Source of the DNA: Linyphia triangularis
Taxonomy: Eukaryota > Arthropoda > Arachnida > Araneae > Linyphiidae
Length of the DNA stretch: 64,000 nt
Reading direction: 5' to 3'
NCBI GenBank assembly: GCA_963978545.1
Contig: OZ021732.1
Coordinates: 25,244,688-25,308,687 of the forward strand
The position numbers were made by a program, and so were the translations under genes. Below, in pieces: positions 27,283 to 41,747 of this stretch. Below the pieces are notes generated by a model that did not search any database, was not told where the DNA came from, and worked only from the letters and a program-made list of their open reading frames with translations. Numbering within the stretch: position 1 is the stretch's first letter; each line of letters opens with the position of its first letter.

Positions 27283-27845
27283 TACTTTCAATTTCCCATG
27301 TGTATATATGCATAGGGTAATGAAAGTATAACATTCGGTAAAAAAAAATCGATTTCTTTGCATTTCTCCACGTTTTGGAACATCCTGATTTTAAAAAAGT
27401 GATCTAGAAGAAATGTATGTCTGTCTATGTATGTATGTCTGTGGTCAGCATAACTCCCGAACAATTTTCATTAAAATTGAGCATACGCATAAGGTAGTTG
27501 CCATTGAAAAAGTCATGTTTTTCAATGATTGTTAAGAAACGGCTCTAACGATTTTAATAAAAATCGCAGTAGTAATGCCTCTTAAGGGGTTCTAAACATC
27601 CCCACCTCCGAAATTCTGGTAAAAATGTTTTAATAGCGCAAAAAGTCGAAAAATGAATGCTGTCAACACAGAGTTCTCTTTCCTTGAACATTCCTCATCA
27701 CGATCGTTTTATCTTCTCCCCTCAGTTTCGCTTATAAAATATCTCGTAACTGGCCATCTATTCTAAATGAAAGATGAAAATATACAAACGACACAAATCC
27801 ACATTATAGTGTAATTGAAAGTTGTGCGATGTTCTACACTCCTAG
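27283..27845 (+). repeat. Hairpin-headed dispersed repeat, copy 2
   Basis: Same family as 25765-26477, with head at 27283-27330 and the end gtgtaattgaaagttgtgcgat at about 27809. About 560 bp. No coding signal. Confidence 0.65.
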
Positions 27846-28061
27846 TTTTTTCTCCTTTGCCAACTTTTTTTGAATATCTGAATAAGCTATGTATTTAAGA
27901 TAATTTTATATTATCATAATTCATATTGAATACATAAGTATATCATGGATTGCAGTTCGGTGAATTTAACTTTCTTAGAAAAATCTCATTACCTATACGG
28001 GGAATCTGTGCAAAACGTTTAGTACCAGTTTAAATTGAACTAATGGTTTGGAACATTGTAC

Positions 28062-29769
28062 AGTACCCAAAAAAAAATCAGAACGATGGCTATATCTTTT
28101 GTTCTAATTGTTGAAATAACAAACAAAAGGTACCATTGTAAATCGTGGAAGGTTTTTAATAATTGTATGTAGATTTTTTTTTATCATGAGGGGTCATCTA
28201 CATATTAAAACAGAACCAAACTTTAAAAAGTTCAATAGCAACCTCGTAATATTATTCCATATTTGGATTCAGCATTAAAAAAGAATGCGAAATACAAAAA
28301 TTCGTAATTTTCTAATGAATGGTTTGTAATTTAAATGATAAAACGAAAATTACAAATTAATGTTAAATAAAAAAGTTGGTTTTTTGGCCATAAATACTTA
28401 AATAATTGATATATTTTAGTAATTTTTTTTTCAAAAGGTAGTTTGTAAATGGCCAAACATAAATAGCAATCAAATTTTGCATCAATTTCTTTTTTAATAA
28501 TTAATTATTAATTAATAAAACAATTTGAAATTTTTTTTGAATAGAAACATAAATTTTTTTGCTTTCATTAGATTCACCATGGTCTGAAACCCCACCACAA
28601 TTTTTTTCTTTTCATTTTGACTTTTAGTTCTCGATTTTTTAGTGAAAATGTAAAAAACGATCACTTTAAGGGACCGTATAGTATACGACTTTTGAAAACT
28701 ACCAAAGATTAATTCAAGGTAAACTAGAGGTGTGGAAAATCACACAACGTTCAATTATCGTAAAATAGGGTGAATAGGAACAGCGGGGTGAATCGAAACA
28801 GAATTTCTTGAGATTACAAAAAAAAATATATTATTTTATACAAACAAAGAAGTTTTATTTTTTGTATGTATATTTTTAATCTGTCTAACGTGTTTGGAAT
28901 CGTGGAACATATGTTTTGTGTGGTTTTCAACAGTGTCCTTTTTTTTTTTAAAAATGTACTTCCTTAAATTACATTTATTTAAAACCACATTTTTTAAGCA
29001 ATTTCAATAAGTTATCCTTTAAAAATTTTACTGAATCCGGTGATTTTTTCATTTTATAAATAATTTCAACGATCAAGTTACATTTGTGTTTGCAGTGAAA
29101 AGTTTCTGTAAAATAATCACACTTTGCTGAATACTGTTTACTAATGCATACATTTTATATTTATTAATTTTCTAGTCATCAGTAGTATACGTTATACTTC
29201 TGCAATTACAGTTTTCGATATTTTATTTATTTCGTGTGAAGAATGCACATCTTTAACGTTGTAAATAAATTATGTTACTTTTGCGTTTACTTGCTATTTT
29301 TGTATTAATCTTAAACATGTCACTATAAATCCAAGTAGTTTCTATGCAATTTTAGAATATTTGTATTTTATAACGTCGTGAAACGCGCCACATTGACAGT
29401 TCGATTTCTCCCGCTGTGAAGAACAATAAAAATACCTTTCGTTTTATGGAAATTCTCCCTGAAGATCGGTCAAAAAATGGTCGAAACATTTTCGCTCATA
29501 AGTGACGTGTTTTTCAACATAATGCATTGAAATTTGGTATATAGGGTAAATGATGTATTCTGAATCGAATGAAATGATAAAAAATAAGGGTTCGTATTGA
29601 AAATTTCGAAGATAGCGTTACTTTTACTTAGTAAACGGTCCCTCAAGAAAAAGAAATTGCATCAGATATATAAAAAATCGTATGCAAAACATTTTGGTGC
29701 AAACCGTAAGATTCTACGATAATTAGAACCGAAGATATAGCCATCGTTCTGTTTTTTTGGGGGGGTACT
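28062..29769. mobile_element. DNA transposon relic with AGTACCC ends
   Basis: The left end reads AGTACCCAAAAAAAA, then tcagaacgatggctatatct and ttctaatt. The reverse complement of the right end reads AGTACCCCCCCAAAA, then cagaacgatggctatatct and ttctaatt, so ~50 bp pair with a few mismatches. GTAC lies immediately outside both ends (28058-28061 and 29770-29773), either as a 4-bp target-site duplication or as part of the repeat. The inner arms also share a gggaccgt box (28670 / 29636). The 1.7-kb interior has no readable transposase. Its right flank is the tail of a hairpin-headed repeat, so it appears to have inserted into one. Confidence 0.6.
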
Positions 29770-29773
29770 GTAC

Positions 29774-30184
29774 AACTTTCAATTACACTATAATACTTGT
29801 CACTGCATTTAAATGTTTTGGTTTTTTTAGAAACAGGGGATCGGAATTGAAAAAAAGATTTATTTCTTTTGATAAATTATACCACAACATAGACCAGATT
29901 ATCAGAATTCGATTATCAAAATCAGAACTCGGATTGTTAAAATAGCGACGCAGATGTGACACGATTGATTCCCCCCCCCCCCCTTTTTCCTTTCATGTTT
30001 AAAAGAGAAAATGAAGTGTTGCCAGATGTAGCATTTTGAATGCTACTGTAATATGAAGATAACGTAATAGTATGAGGACTACGTCAGTGACTTGTGACCA
30101 ATCGCAAAATTCCAAGATGTTTTTAAAGCTGTGCTTTGATTGTCGAACTTCCTTAGAAATTTCCAATGGCATACCATGCATATG
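29774..30184. other. Intergenic gap, 13-C run
   Basis: No gene. It contains a 13-nt C run at 29971-29983. Confidence 0.5.
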
Positions 30185-30190
30185 TATATT

Positions 30191-30967
30191 CAGGGTTTCC
30201 GCGCATATGGAAAGTCAGGAAATGTCAGGAAAAGTCATGAATTCGGACATTAGGCAAATTTTGTCATGGAAAGTCACGATTTTAAGCATAAAAAAAAAAA
30301 AAAAAAATGGGCCATAAGTCATGGAAATACAGTGAATTTTATGGATTTTAAAACATTTTAAGTAAAATCATGTAACTGTGACGTCATAAACGCCCTGATC
30401 GCTATTCAGCTCATCCGATCGAAAATTCATCTATGTTTTTATTTACGTTTTGAAGGAAACAACGGTCACAGCTAAAAACAGAGTCCAATGAAAACATTTC
30501 TGCTCTCCTAATGTGTGACATCAAAGTGAAATGAACATTTTTAATAAGCTTGTGTTTAAATATTTTTTTCCCCGTCTTCTTTATTCTGTTTTGCATTGTT
30601 GATATCAAAACATTTGATTTTTGAAGATATAACATATTATTATTGACTTATTCTTTCTTCAGATATTTCTTGGTTATTAAAATGATTAGCTTGTTTAACA
30701 CTGAAATATCAAAGAATGGAAAATTATTTTTCCCTTTTTCTTCTGATTTGGAAGTTACTGAAACAAGGATTTTTTACTTAATTTAAAATAAAACTTTATA
30801 AAAATCATTTTATGGTACATTGATTTACTTACTATGTTCGTGTTAGTAAAATTCATATAGGTTAATTTGTGTGTGTGTGTGATTTGATTTCTTGAATCAT
30901 GGAAAATTATTTGCTTCAGTCTTGGAAAGTCTTGGATTTGTGACATATTATTTTGGCAGAAACCCTG
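30191..30967. mobile_element. hAT-like MITE with 6-bp TSD
   Basis: The ends CAGGGTTTCCGC and, as reverse complement of the right end, CAGGGTTTCTGC form short inverted repeats. TATATT flanks both sides exactly (30185-30190 and 30968-30973). Just inside the left end is a string of ggaaagtcaggaaa / gtcatgaa / catggaaagtca repeats, and the right end has tcttggaaagtcttgg; such aagtcatggaa-type subterminal repeats accompany CAGGGTTTC ends in known hAT-like short elements. 777 bp, non-coding. Confidence 0.65.
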
Positions 30968-30973
30968 TATATT

Positions 30974-32800
30974 CCTTATGATTCCTTCCACAGTATTTTA
31001 GTAATAGAAGTTTTCAAAAATGTAGTATATTTATGGTAGGTTTCATTACTCAAAAATTTCATAAGCTATTTTATTTAGTGAACGAAATAGTTTTTTTAGA
31101 TAGCTGTAAAAATGGCTGAAAATCAGGTAATCATGGTTTTGAGAGTTGATTTTCAGTTAGATGCAATGTAGATTTGAATGCTATCGTTAGTAAAGATCAT
31201 GTGATACTTTCAAGATAATAATTCATAATTTATTGATTTCCAGGATCACGTAACAATGCTTTCATACAATTTCTGGGATTGGCGAATGTTAGCGAGCATG
31301 GGACATAGCCCGCTAGAATTACAAATAAAAACTAAGCAATAAAAAACTGTGGCAATAAAAATATTCAGTTAAAAATCAAGATACCTGTAAAAAAAACTGT
31401 ACAAATTTGATTAGTTATGCATAAGATGCATTACTATTATTCCGAAAAAGAAAGGCTTAACGATAATTCAATTTTTTGTTTCTGATTTTTTCCCTTGGGA
31501 TTTAAAATTAAATTTAGAATTTTTTGCTTCGATAATCACCTCCCCCATACTTATCTTTTCAAACAATTTTAACGTCCACAATTTCTATTTAGCGTTATTT
31601 TTTTTAAAGAACCAAACGATAACTGATTTTTATAATTCAGAACCTTTTTTCTGCGATATTTAAACTCGCTTACTCACCCTCAATCTTCATTTAAAATCAT
31701 TCTTGAAAATAGAAGAGCACAAAACTATAATTCCTCCAGGACCCCACATTCCAACAACGAGTCACCCCATACCTTCTGCCATATTCCATCCTGTTCCGTT
31801 CACCGGAGCGGATAAAAGGTGCTGATAAAAAGGTGGAAAGGGAATAAAAAGTGAGTGGCACGCGTCCGATGTCGTCTGGCAAGAAAAAGTGAACTCGGCC
31901 CCCATAAGAAGGAAAAATATCCTTTATGGCATTCATTATAGTGTTTGTTGTGTGATCTTCACCTGGCTCAGAAGTGAACTTGCCGTTATTCGTGGCTCTT
32001 TGCCCTTGGGCTGTGTGGAGAGAACGGTGTCGTTTGATTCTCTTGTTGTGTTTAGTCGTCGTGTGATTGGAGTGGTGGTGACTTTTGTTAAAACTCTGGG
32101 AGGTTATGGTTGCGGAAGTACCCTGTTTCTTGAGGGTTTGTTTAATCTTCTGATGATGAAGTATTATGATGCTTAGTGGGGCAAGAATGTCATCTTGGAG
32201 TATTATTCCAGTTCCTTGTCGTTGTTTTTTTTTTTTTTTTTAAATATTTTGTTATTCAAATTTATTAATTATAACTTTGAAATTGTTCAAATGTATGCGG
32301 ATTAGGCGAAAAAAGTAAGTAACGAGGGGAAATGCTAAAAAGTTATTCCACTTTTAAAGTTTCTTAATTTTTTTTAATTTTTTTTTTTTTTAATTTATTT
32401 TTTTTAGATTCTAGTTGACTTTGATTTATTTTGTAACAAACATTATGCTCACAAAAATTTAAATATTCCTAGGAACTAAATATATATTTTTTATTATTTA
32501 TATTTTTAGCTCCATTAGTTCAAGTAGAATGTTAAAAAGCTTGTAAATTTTTACCATAGTTCTGATCATAACTAAATCCTAAATCATTTCAATTATTTTG
32601 TATCAATAAAGAATTTCGAAAAAAGTGTGTTTTTTGTCCATGGTTAACAACAAAATATGGTTACTACATAAGTGAAAGGTGAAGTAAAAGAGTCAAAGAC
32701 TTTTATTTTAATGAATTAAAAATGTACTGTAAAAAAAAGTCAAATTTGAATACTCCACTAGTCGAGTATTCAGTACCCAATCACTTTAAGTGAAAGCACT
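30974..32800. other. Intergenic; GC-richer patch at 31690-32170
   Basis: No supported gene. The patch has a TATA-like ggataaaagg (31809), several CGs (cacgcgtccgatgtcg at 31859) and overlapping ORFs on both strands (31697-31936 minus, 31889-32176 plus) with no domains. It could be a promoter and 5' untranslated exon. The rest is AT-rich with a poly-T run near 32225-32241. Confidence 0.35.
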
Positions 32801-32803
32801 CGC

Positions 32804-32875
32804 ACATGAACACTTTTGGGACATAAAACACACTTTGGGACACTTTGGACACTTTTGGGACACTTTGGGACATTC
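32804..32875. repeat. Short tandem repeat of a ggacacttt motif
   Basis: Five to six imperfect copies of (t)gggacactttt, with spacings of 10-20 bp, e.g. around 32817, 32833, 32842, 32853 and 32863. Confidence 0.7.
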
Positions 32876-33137
32876 GCGCATTTTCGACTGAGACCTTCTC
32901 AGCCCGATTCTAGGTTATTTGAATGCAGGTTTGTTTATGAGTGATTATTTTACATTCAAATCAACAATAATGATAAGAAAAAACACTTTAGTTGTTTCTC
33001 AATATAGTTTTTAAAAAATATTGAAATTAAAAAAAAAAAAAAAAATAGTTTGAAAAAAAAAATAATAGTTTTAAAATTACATTTAAAATTCTTAATTATA
33101 TTGAAAAATTATATAAAAATTATATTTAAAATAAAAA

Positions 33138-33169
<32 letters not shown>

Positions 33170-33585
33170 GTTCTATAATATCTTGTAAATTAAAATTTTA
33201 CTTAAAAATCGCATGTTCAATTTACTCATATGTTTTATTTATTAAGCTCATCTATTGTCTTAGATGAATAAATAAAATTGAAATATTGGTCAATATAAAA
33301 TAGGCATAAGAATTGTGTTCATCGTAAGCCTATTCTTACTCCTTAAATCTTTTGGGGCCCAATATCTGCTTAAGTATTTCTTTAAAACATTTCTATAACA
33401 TGTATAGAAACCTATTAAAAGTTTACTAACAAAATTTGAAGAGAAACTTAAAAGTGTTTTTATATTATTAATTTTTTTGAAGTTTTTCTCTTTAGATTTT
33501 TTTAGTGAATTTTTACTACTGATTTTACAAAGTATATAAAAACATATAAATTTGTATACTACTGACATACAAATTCAAATGTTTT
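32876..33585. other. A-rich low-complexity DNA
   Basis: Long A runs at about 33030-33060 and 33133-33169. No gene seen. Confidence 0.6.
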
Positions 33586-33800
33586 TACTTTCAATTATCC
33601 ACATGTATACATAGGGTAATGAAAATATAGCATTAGGTCAAAAACATTTTTCTGATTTTTTTGCATTTCTCCACGTTTTGGAACATCCTGATTTCGAAAA
33701 AGTTGTCTAGAAAAAATGGCTATCTGTGTGTCTGTGGTCAGCAAAACTCCCGAACAAATTGACCTAGGATGTTCAAATTTGGTATGAGGGTTAGTGGTGG
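33586..33800 (+). repeat. Hairpin-headed dispersed repeat, truncated copy
   Basis: Has the palindromic head (33586-33625), tttctccacgttttggaa, gtctagaaaaaatgg, tgtgtctgtggtcagca and gacctaggatgttcaaatttggt, then stops before the usual end. The same landmarks are in the copies at 27283 and 50451. Confidence 0.6.
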
Positions 33801-35103
33801 CTTCATTTAACCAGTATAGAAAAAAAAGGCAGTTTTAAGGAATATCTGAATACGTCACGTCAATGATTCAACGCAACAGAAACTTCTGTATGGTTCAGCA
33901 GGTAACATGTAAGTGAAATACCAACGCAGTGAAAGGAAATTAAAGAACAAGCACACATTGTAATTTCCTGGATGCGAGTCCCATAAAAAAAAATGCTCCA
34001 TAAAAACCTCCCCACTTCTAAAAGGACGGATAATAGAAGAGCCGGATATCCGACAACTCTTTCCATTCGAGTATCCAGTTCTTCAGGAAGTGTTATGAGG
34101 TGAATAATTGTGTTTCGTGCATTTTTCGGTTGCAAGTGAATGGTGAACCGCGCAGTGTATGTTTTATGCGTTGATTCTTTCCACCTCACAATTTGGCAAA
34201 GCTATTAATGATAGTTTTTAGAGACTGTAATGTTTTGATTGGCATTTTTTATAATTGCTTTCATTGGCAAGATAAAAAATCCGAATATTCACAAAAACAT
34301 GAAATATGTGAACACTTTTTAGTATAAAGAAGTCGGAGGCGCCGGTAAATGCTAATTTACACGCTGCCAGTGACTGGCATGCCAGCTGTAATTTGAATGG
34401 AGATTATCAGTAACTTGATTAGAATGTCTGCTTATGGTTTATGCAATGCGCCTCCACTCTTTGGTCCCGAAAGAGCACTAAAGTGACACTCAGCAAACAG
34501 AAAATGTTTGATATATTGGAGTTGTCAGCTACTGTCTCATCAGTGAATAAACTGGTTTCTCCAGTGAATGACGGAAAGTGTTTTTACGTACTGCTAGTCG
34601 CTGGCATCTATTGAACGGCGATCTCAACTAGTGCGCCGATTGGTAATGTGTAAATCATAACGATTCTAAACAAAGTTATGAAAAAATTACATAACAGAGT
34701 CACTCTTTCATCCATCCATCTAGAAGCGCAGCAGGTTTCCGTCTATCGCGTGTACCACCTTCACATCAAAACAGTCTATAAATTATACATTGTAATCTTT
34801 CAATACCCGTCGGAGTGTATATAAACACGATTGGAGTGTATGACTCGATATTCAAAGGGATTCAGAACATAAGTTTGGAATCGATCATTTAGAACATTTA
34901 ACAATGTGAAACGCGGGCCTGTTTCAATCTGAAGCCCCTTTTATGGTGACCACTCTGTTCATTAAAAAAACAAAAATAAATTAGTAATTGTTATAAGATG
35001 CTGCATGCATATGAAACAAAAATTCATTGGAAAATAACTAAAACCGTTTCTTTTGTAACTGACAGATGATTGCGTTTCATTTACATCTTTGTACTAACAT
35101 TTT
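33801..35103. other. Intergenic DNA, no gene
   Basis: No supported gene. The 33860-34189 minus ORF has no recognisable domain. The stretch 34360-34640 has degenerate tgactggcatgccag-type repeats similar in wording to 62560-62840. Confidence 0.4.
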
Positions 35104-35236
35104 TACTTTCAATTATGTATACATAGGGTAGGGTAATGAAAGTATAGCATTCGGTTAAAAAAAAAAAAAATGATATTTTGCATTTCTCCACGTTTTGGAG
35201 CATTCTGATTTCAAAAAAGTGATCTAGAAAATAATT
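35104..35236 (+). repeat. Hairpin-headed dispersed repeat, fragment
   Basis: Head (35104-35143), A run, tttctccacgttttggagca and ttcaaaaaagtgatctagaaaa, then unrelated sequence. Confidence 0.6.
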
Positions 35237-37697
<2,461 letters not shown>

Positions 37698-38922
37698 GGG
37701 AATAGAGACATTTTGCCTTGCAAAAGGTTATGTAGTTCTGATTTTTTAATATGTTATAAAGGTTGGTCTCGTTGTTTATAAACCAAGTTTTCGACCTCCT
37801 AACCCTTGTGCGTTCTCCATGGTGCACCAAAACTGAGCCGTTTTTCAGTTTATACGTCATAGCTCTTTGCTAATGCATATTAGAAACACACATTATATTC
37901 AAAAGTTGTAGAATATTAAATTATCTACAACTTTTGTATACTAAGTTTTTTTGTAGACCTATTATGTAAATAGTTATGTCGCATCAAAGTCAAAACTTTT
38001 TCGTAAAAATGCTACTTTTTTAAGATTTATGTCAAGTTTTTTGATTATATCTTCATAATGGTACATTTTAGAGAAAAAGTTTTTAAATAAAAGTTGTAGA
38101 GCAATAAATTTCCTACAAGTTTTCTGCATAAACTTATTTTCTAGGACTAATAACAAAGGAGTTACTCTGCTTTGTGTATTTTCCGTGGTGCGCCAAAAAA
38201 AAACAAACGTTTTTGAGTTTATAGATCATAACTCTTTCACAATGCATTTAAAAAACAAACATTAATTTTAAAAGTTGTAGAATATTAAATTTTCTACAAC
38301 TTTTGTGAACAATTTGCTTTTGTAAAGCTATTATGTAAAGAGTTACGTCGTATCAAAGTAAAAACTTTTTCGTAAAAATGCTGCTTTTTTAAGTTTTTTG
38401 CCGAGTTGTTCAATTATATCTTCATAACAATAAGTCGTTGAGAAAATATATTAAACAAAAAATGTAGATCTATAAATTTGCTCTAAGTTTTATACAAAAA
38501 GTTACTATCTAGGACTAATAACTAAGGATCTACTCTTCTTTGAAGGTTTACGAGATGATAACCTATAATATATTATATATAGGTAGGGGTTTAAAAATAG
38601 CTTCTTACTGCATAGTCTGACAATTTTAATAAAAAAATAAAACAATATTTACATAATACTAATGATAATGTAAAATAAAAAGTGGAAATATATTAAATAA
38701 TGTATTTATCTATATGCAATAACGGTAATATCAATTTACCATTTTCGCCATGGTGCACCAAAAACCTTCTGAATTCTGAAATTTTGAATTTTTTTCAGTA
38801 TACCGATCATATCCTTTTTCCACTGCATTTTATAGGGTAAAAAAATTATATTTTAGGTGGTAGAGTATTAAATTTTCTACCACTAATGTATATGCAAAAT
38901 TTGTTTTGTAGAACTATTGTAT

Positions 38923-39389
38923 TGTTACGAATTTTTCCACTGAGGCAATGATGGCACAGTTTTCACGGTATAAAAATATTTATTCTCTCTTCAGAAAACT
39001 CACAAAATTTATTCACAGGCAACAGTTTAATTACTCTCAAGCTTCAACACAAGCTTCAACAAAAATAACTTCGAATTCAGCGATTATACAAGCTCACTCC
39101 AATAGGTAAACAAAGCGATCAGCTTTCAACCAAGTCCGAAGTCCATCTGAAAACTTTCCCGTTCTCCAGTCTTTTTATATACAAGCGCGTGAGACATTTC
39201 TCGAAATTTCCAGCCAATTCATAGAAAAGAAATATCTCGAAACTTCTCGATTACTTTAGGTGTTGCCACCTTTTTCTAACTTGTATAATCGCTATTAATT
39301 ACTAAATAAAATAGGATAAAAATAAATTACAATAGAATTTTGAAATAATACGTCACTATTTACAATATATACAGACAATTTGTGCAACA
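38923..39389 (-). mobile_element. Solo LTR with 4-bp TSD
   Basis: 467 bp starting TGTTACGAA and ending TGTGCAACA, i.e. TG...CA, flanked by GTAT on both sides (38919-38922 and 39390-39393). It splits a sub-block that is uninterrupted in its sister copies (ctatt...atgaaaa). On the minus strand there is a TATA box (tatataaaaaga, about 39171-39184) and, ~190 bp downstream, AATAAA (complement of 38979-38984), so the LTR lies in minus orientation. A 4-bp duplication fits the Ty3/Gypsy group. There is no internal region, so it arose by LTR-LTR recombination. Confidence 0.75.
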
Positions 39390-39754
39390 GTATGAAAAAC
39401 AAATTGTATGAAAAGCATCAAAGCAAAAACTCTTTCTTAAAAATACCATTTTAAGATTCTTGTCGAGTTTTTAGATGATATCCATAAAAGTATATCATAA
39501 AAATTGTAGAACCCTAAATTTGCTACGTTTTATATACAAAGTTATTTTATAGGACTAATAACAAAAGAGCTACTTGGTAAGATCTATATTAAAAACAGTT
39601 TCTTACTGCAAAGCCTGACAAGTTTAAAAAAAAAAAAAAAAAAAAATATAGGTATTAAAATAATAGTATTATAAATCAAAAAATATAAATATTATAAAAA
39701 TGTGTATATATATATAATAATAGTAATATCAATAAAACTTAGAATTTAGAAAAC

Positions 39755-40330
39755 TTAGAAATTCTTAAATTTAGTTTCGTTTAGCCACGAAGGCTTGGTT
39801 AGTTCCTCCGCTACTTCTTGAATTAAGAGTTCTGTTGGGTCGTCTTCATCGTTGTCATCAATTATGATTTTCGCTGTATTGTCACAGGTTTGTCCATGAC
39901 AGTTTTTACATATTATGGAGCACTTGAGACCGGCCTTTCTACAACCGCAGGCCTTAGTGCATCCTATGTTGCGCTGGCAGAAAATGTAGGTCAGAATTGA
40001 TTGAGGAGCTGAATCCCTGGTGGTTGTAATAGGAAGAAGTCCTTTACTGTCCATCTTCCACCCACAGACCAGAGGATTTTTCAATTGGCCCATCCATGTC
40101 TTTACTTGATGGTATGTGCGAAAGACATGGTGCGTAGCAGCTTCTTGGGTCGGAGGTAGCTTTGACAGATTTAACTTGCTCCCAGTTGTTGATTTGGAAA
40201 ATTGCTTATAACACAAAGCATTTCAAGTTGTTGCCCTGTGACCACCAAAGAGAGCAACAAGAATGCTTGATACTGCTTCGGTGATGCTTGAAACACTGGC
40301 ATTAGGATCTAGGAAGATCTTTGCAAATTC
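39755..40330 (-). pseudogene. C-terminal relic of CXC-tail transposon protein
   Basis: A 153-codon minus ORF (39755-40216) plus in-frame-like remnants up to ~40330 (FAKIFLDPNASVSSI, LVALFGGH). It ends with a family signature: LPPTQEAATHHVFRTYHQVKTW, here with the order LPP..A..H..R.Y.Q...W, followed by a Cys-rich tail, CGCRKAGLKCSIICKNC then CHGQTC. I recall this pattern from a widespread, mostly unannotated invertebrate transposon-encoded protein. The tail resembles a CXC (tesmin/TSO1-like) zinc-binding module, probably DNA-binding. The N-terminal two thirds are absent or beyond recognition. It lies between the inverted arms, so it is the element's own gene. A second member is at 45340-49930. 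Confidence 0.65.
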
Positions 40331-41747
40331 CTGTAATATTGGATATGATGAAGCAGCCAACATTACAACGCATGTATTCCAATATTAAGTAACTACACTG
40401 AGTGGTTGATATTCTGTCTTGATGGTTAGTGGTGGGGAGGGTTGAGAATGGTTTTTCGGTTCTTCTAATCTTCTATCCTGAATTCGGCAGTGGCAAATCT
40501 CAATCAACGCAGTATATGGTGTTTTCGCGGAAACTGAGTCTTTAAAAGAATTCCTTTACATGTCACTAATGCCTCCCGACTTGTGATTTTTCTATTCTAT
40601 CTCAAAAGATCTGTACCCACGTAGTTTAGAATCAGCCAATTGAATGCAGTCTATTTCTCATTTTTATTTCCGAATACAGAAATTTTTGGTGCATCACGGC
40701 AAAATGGTAAATTTTATATTACTATTATTATCTATAGATATATACATTATTTAATATATTTCCACTTTTTATTTTACATTATCATTAGTATTATATATTG
40801 TTTTATTAAAATTGTCGGACTATGCAGTAAGAAGCTATTTTTAAATCACTTCCTATACATAAAATATTATAGGTTATCATCTCGTAAACCTTCAAAGAAG
40901 AGTAGCTCCTTGGTTAATAGTCCTAGATAGTAACTTTATTGTATAAAACTTATAGAAAATTTATAGATCTACATTTTTTGTATAGTATATTTTTCCCTAC
41001 GACTTATTGTTATGAAGATATTATTGAAAAACTCGGCAAAAAACTTAAAAAAGCAGCATTTTTACGAAAAAGTGTTTACTTTGATGCTACGTAACTCTTT
41101 ACATAATAGCTTTATAAAAGCAAATTGTTCACAAAAGTTGTAGAAAATTAAATATTCTACAACTTTTAAACTTAATGTTTGTTTTTTAAATGCATTGCGA
41201 AAGAGTTATGATCTATAAACTGAAAAACGTACTTTTTGTGGTGCACCACGGAAAATACACAAAGCAGAGTAACTCCTTTGTTATTAGTCCTAGAAAATAT
41301 GTTTATATAGAAAACTTGTAGGAAATTTATTGTTCTACAACTTTTATTCACAAATTTTTTCTCTAAAATGTATCATTGTGAAGATATAACCAAAAAACTT
41401 GACACAAATCTTAAAAAAGTAGCATTTTTACGAAAAAGTTTGGACTTTGATGCGACATAACTATTTACATAATAGATCTATAAAAAAACTTAGTATACAA
41501 GAGTTGTAGATAATTTAATATTCTACAACTTTTGAATATAATGTTTGTTTCTAAGATGCATTGGCAAAGAGTTATGACGTATAAACTGAAAAATGGCTCA
41601 GTTTTTGGTGCACCATGGAGAACGCACGAGGGTTAGGAGGTCGAAAACTTGGTTTATAAACCACGGGACCGACCTTTATAACATATTAAAAAATCAGAAC
41701 TACATAACCTTTTGCAAGGTAAGACCCCTTTTTCAGTCTCTATTCCC

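Larger units (their letters stand above)
37698..41747 (-). mobile_element. DNA transposon with ~1.08-kb inverted arms
   Basis: The arms 37698-~38790 and ~40670-41747 are inverted copies. The outer edge is GGGAATAGAGAC (37698) versus gtctctattccc ending at 41747, with ccttgcaaaaggttatg just inside on both. Each arm is built of three related sub-blocks marked by ggtgcacc (about 37821, 38187, 38752, and mirrored at about 40689, 41240, 41608). Each sub-block also holds a self-complementary agttgtagaatatt...attctacaact stretch and a tttttcgtaaaaatgc box. The middle carries a transposon protein relic on the minus strand and a solo LTR. I found no target-site duplication, so the true ends may be slightly elsewhere. 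Confidence 0.8.

Noticed and set aside
31697..32176. 79- and 95-residue opposing ORFs
   Set aside because: GC-richer patch but no domain, no splice partners found; kept only as a promoter-like region.
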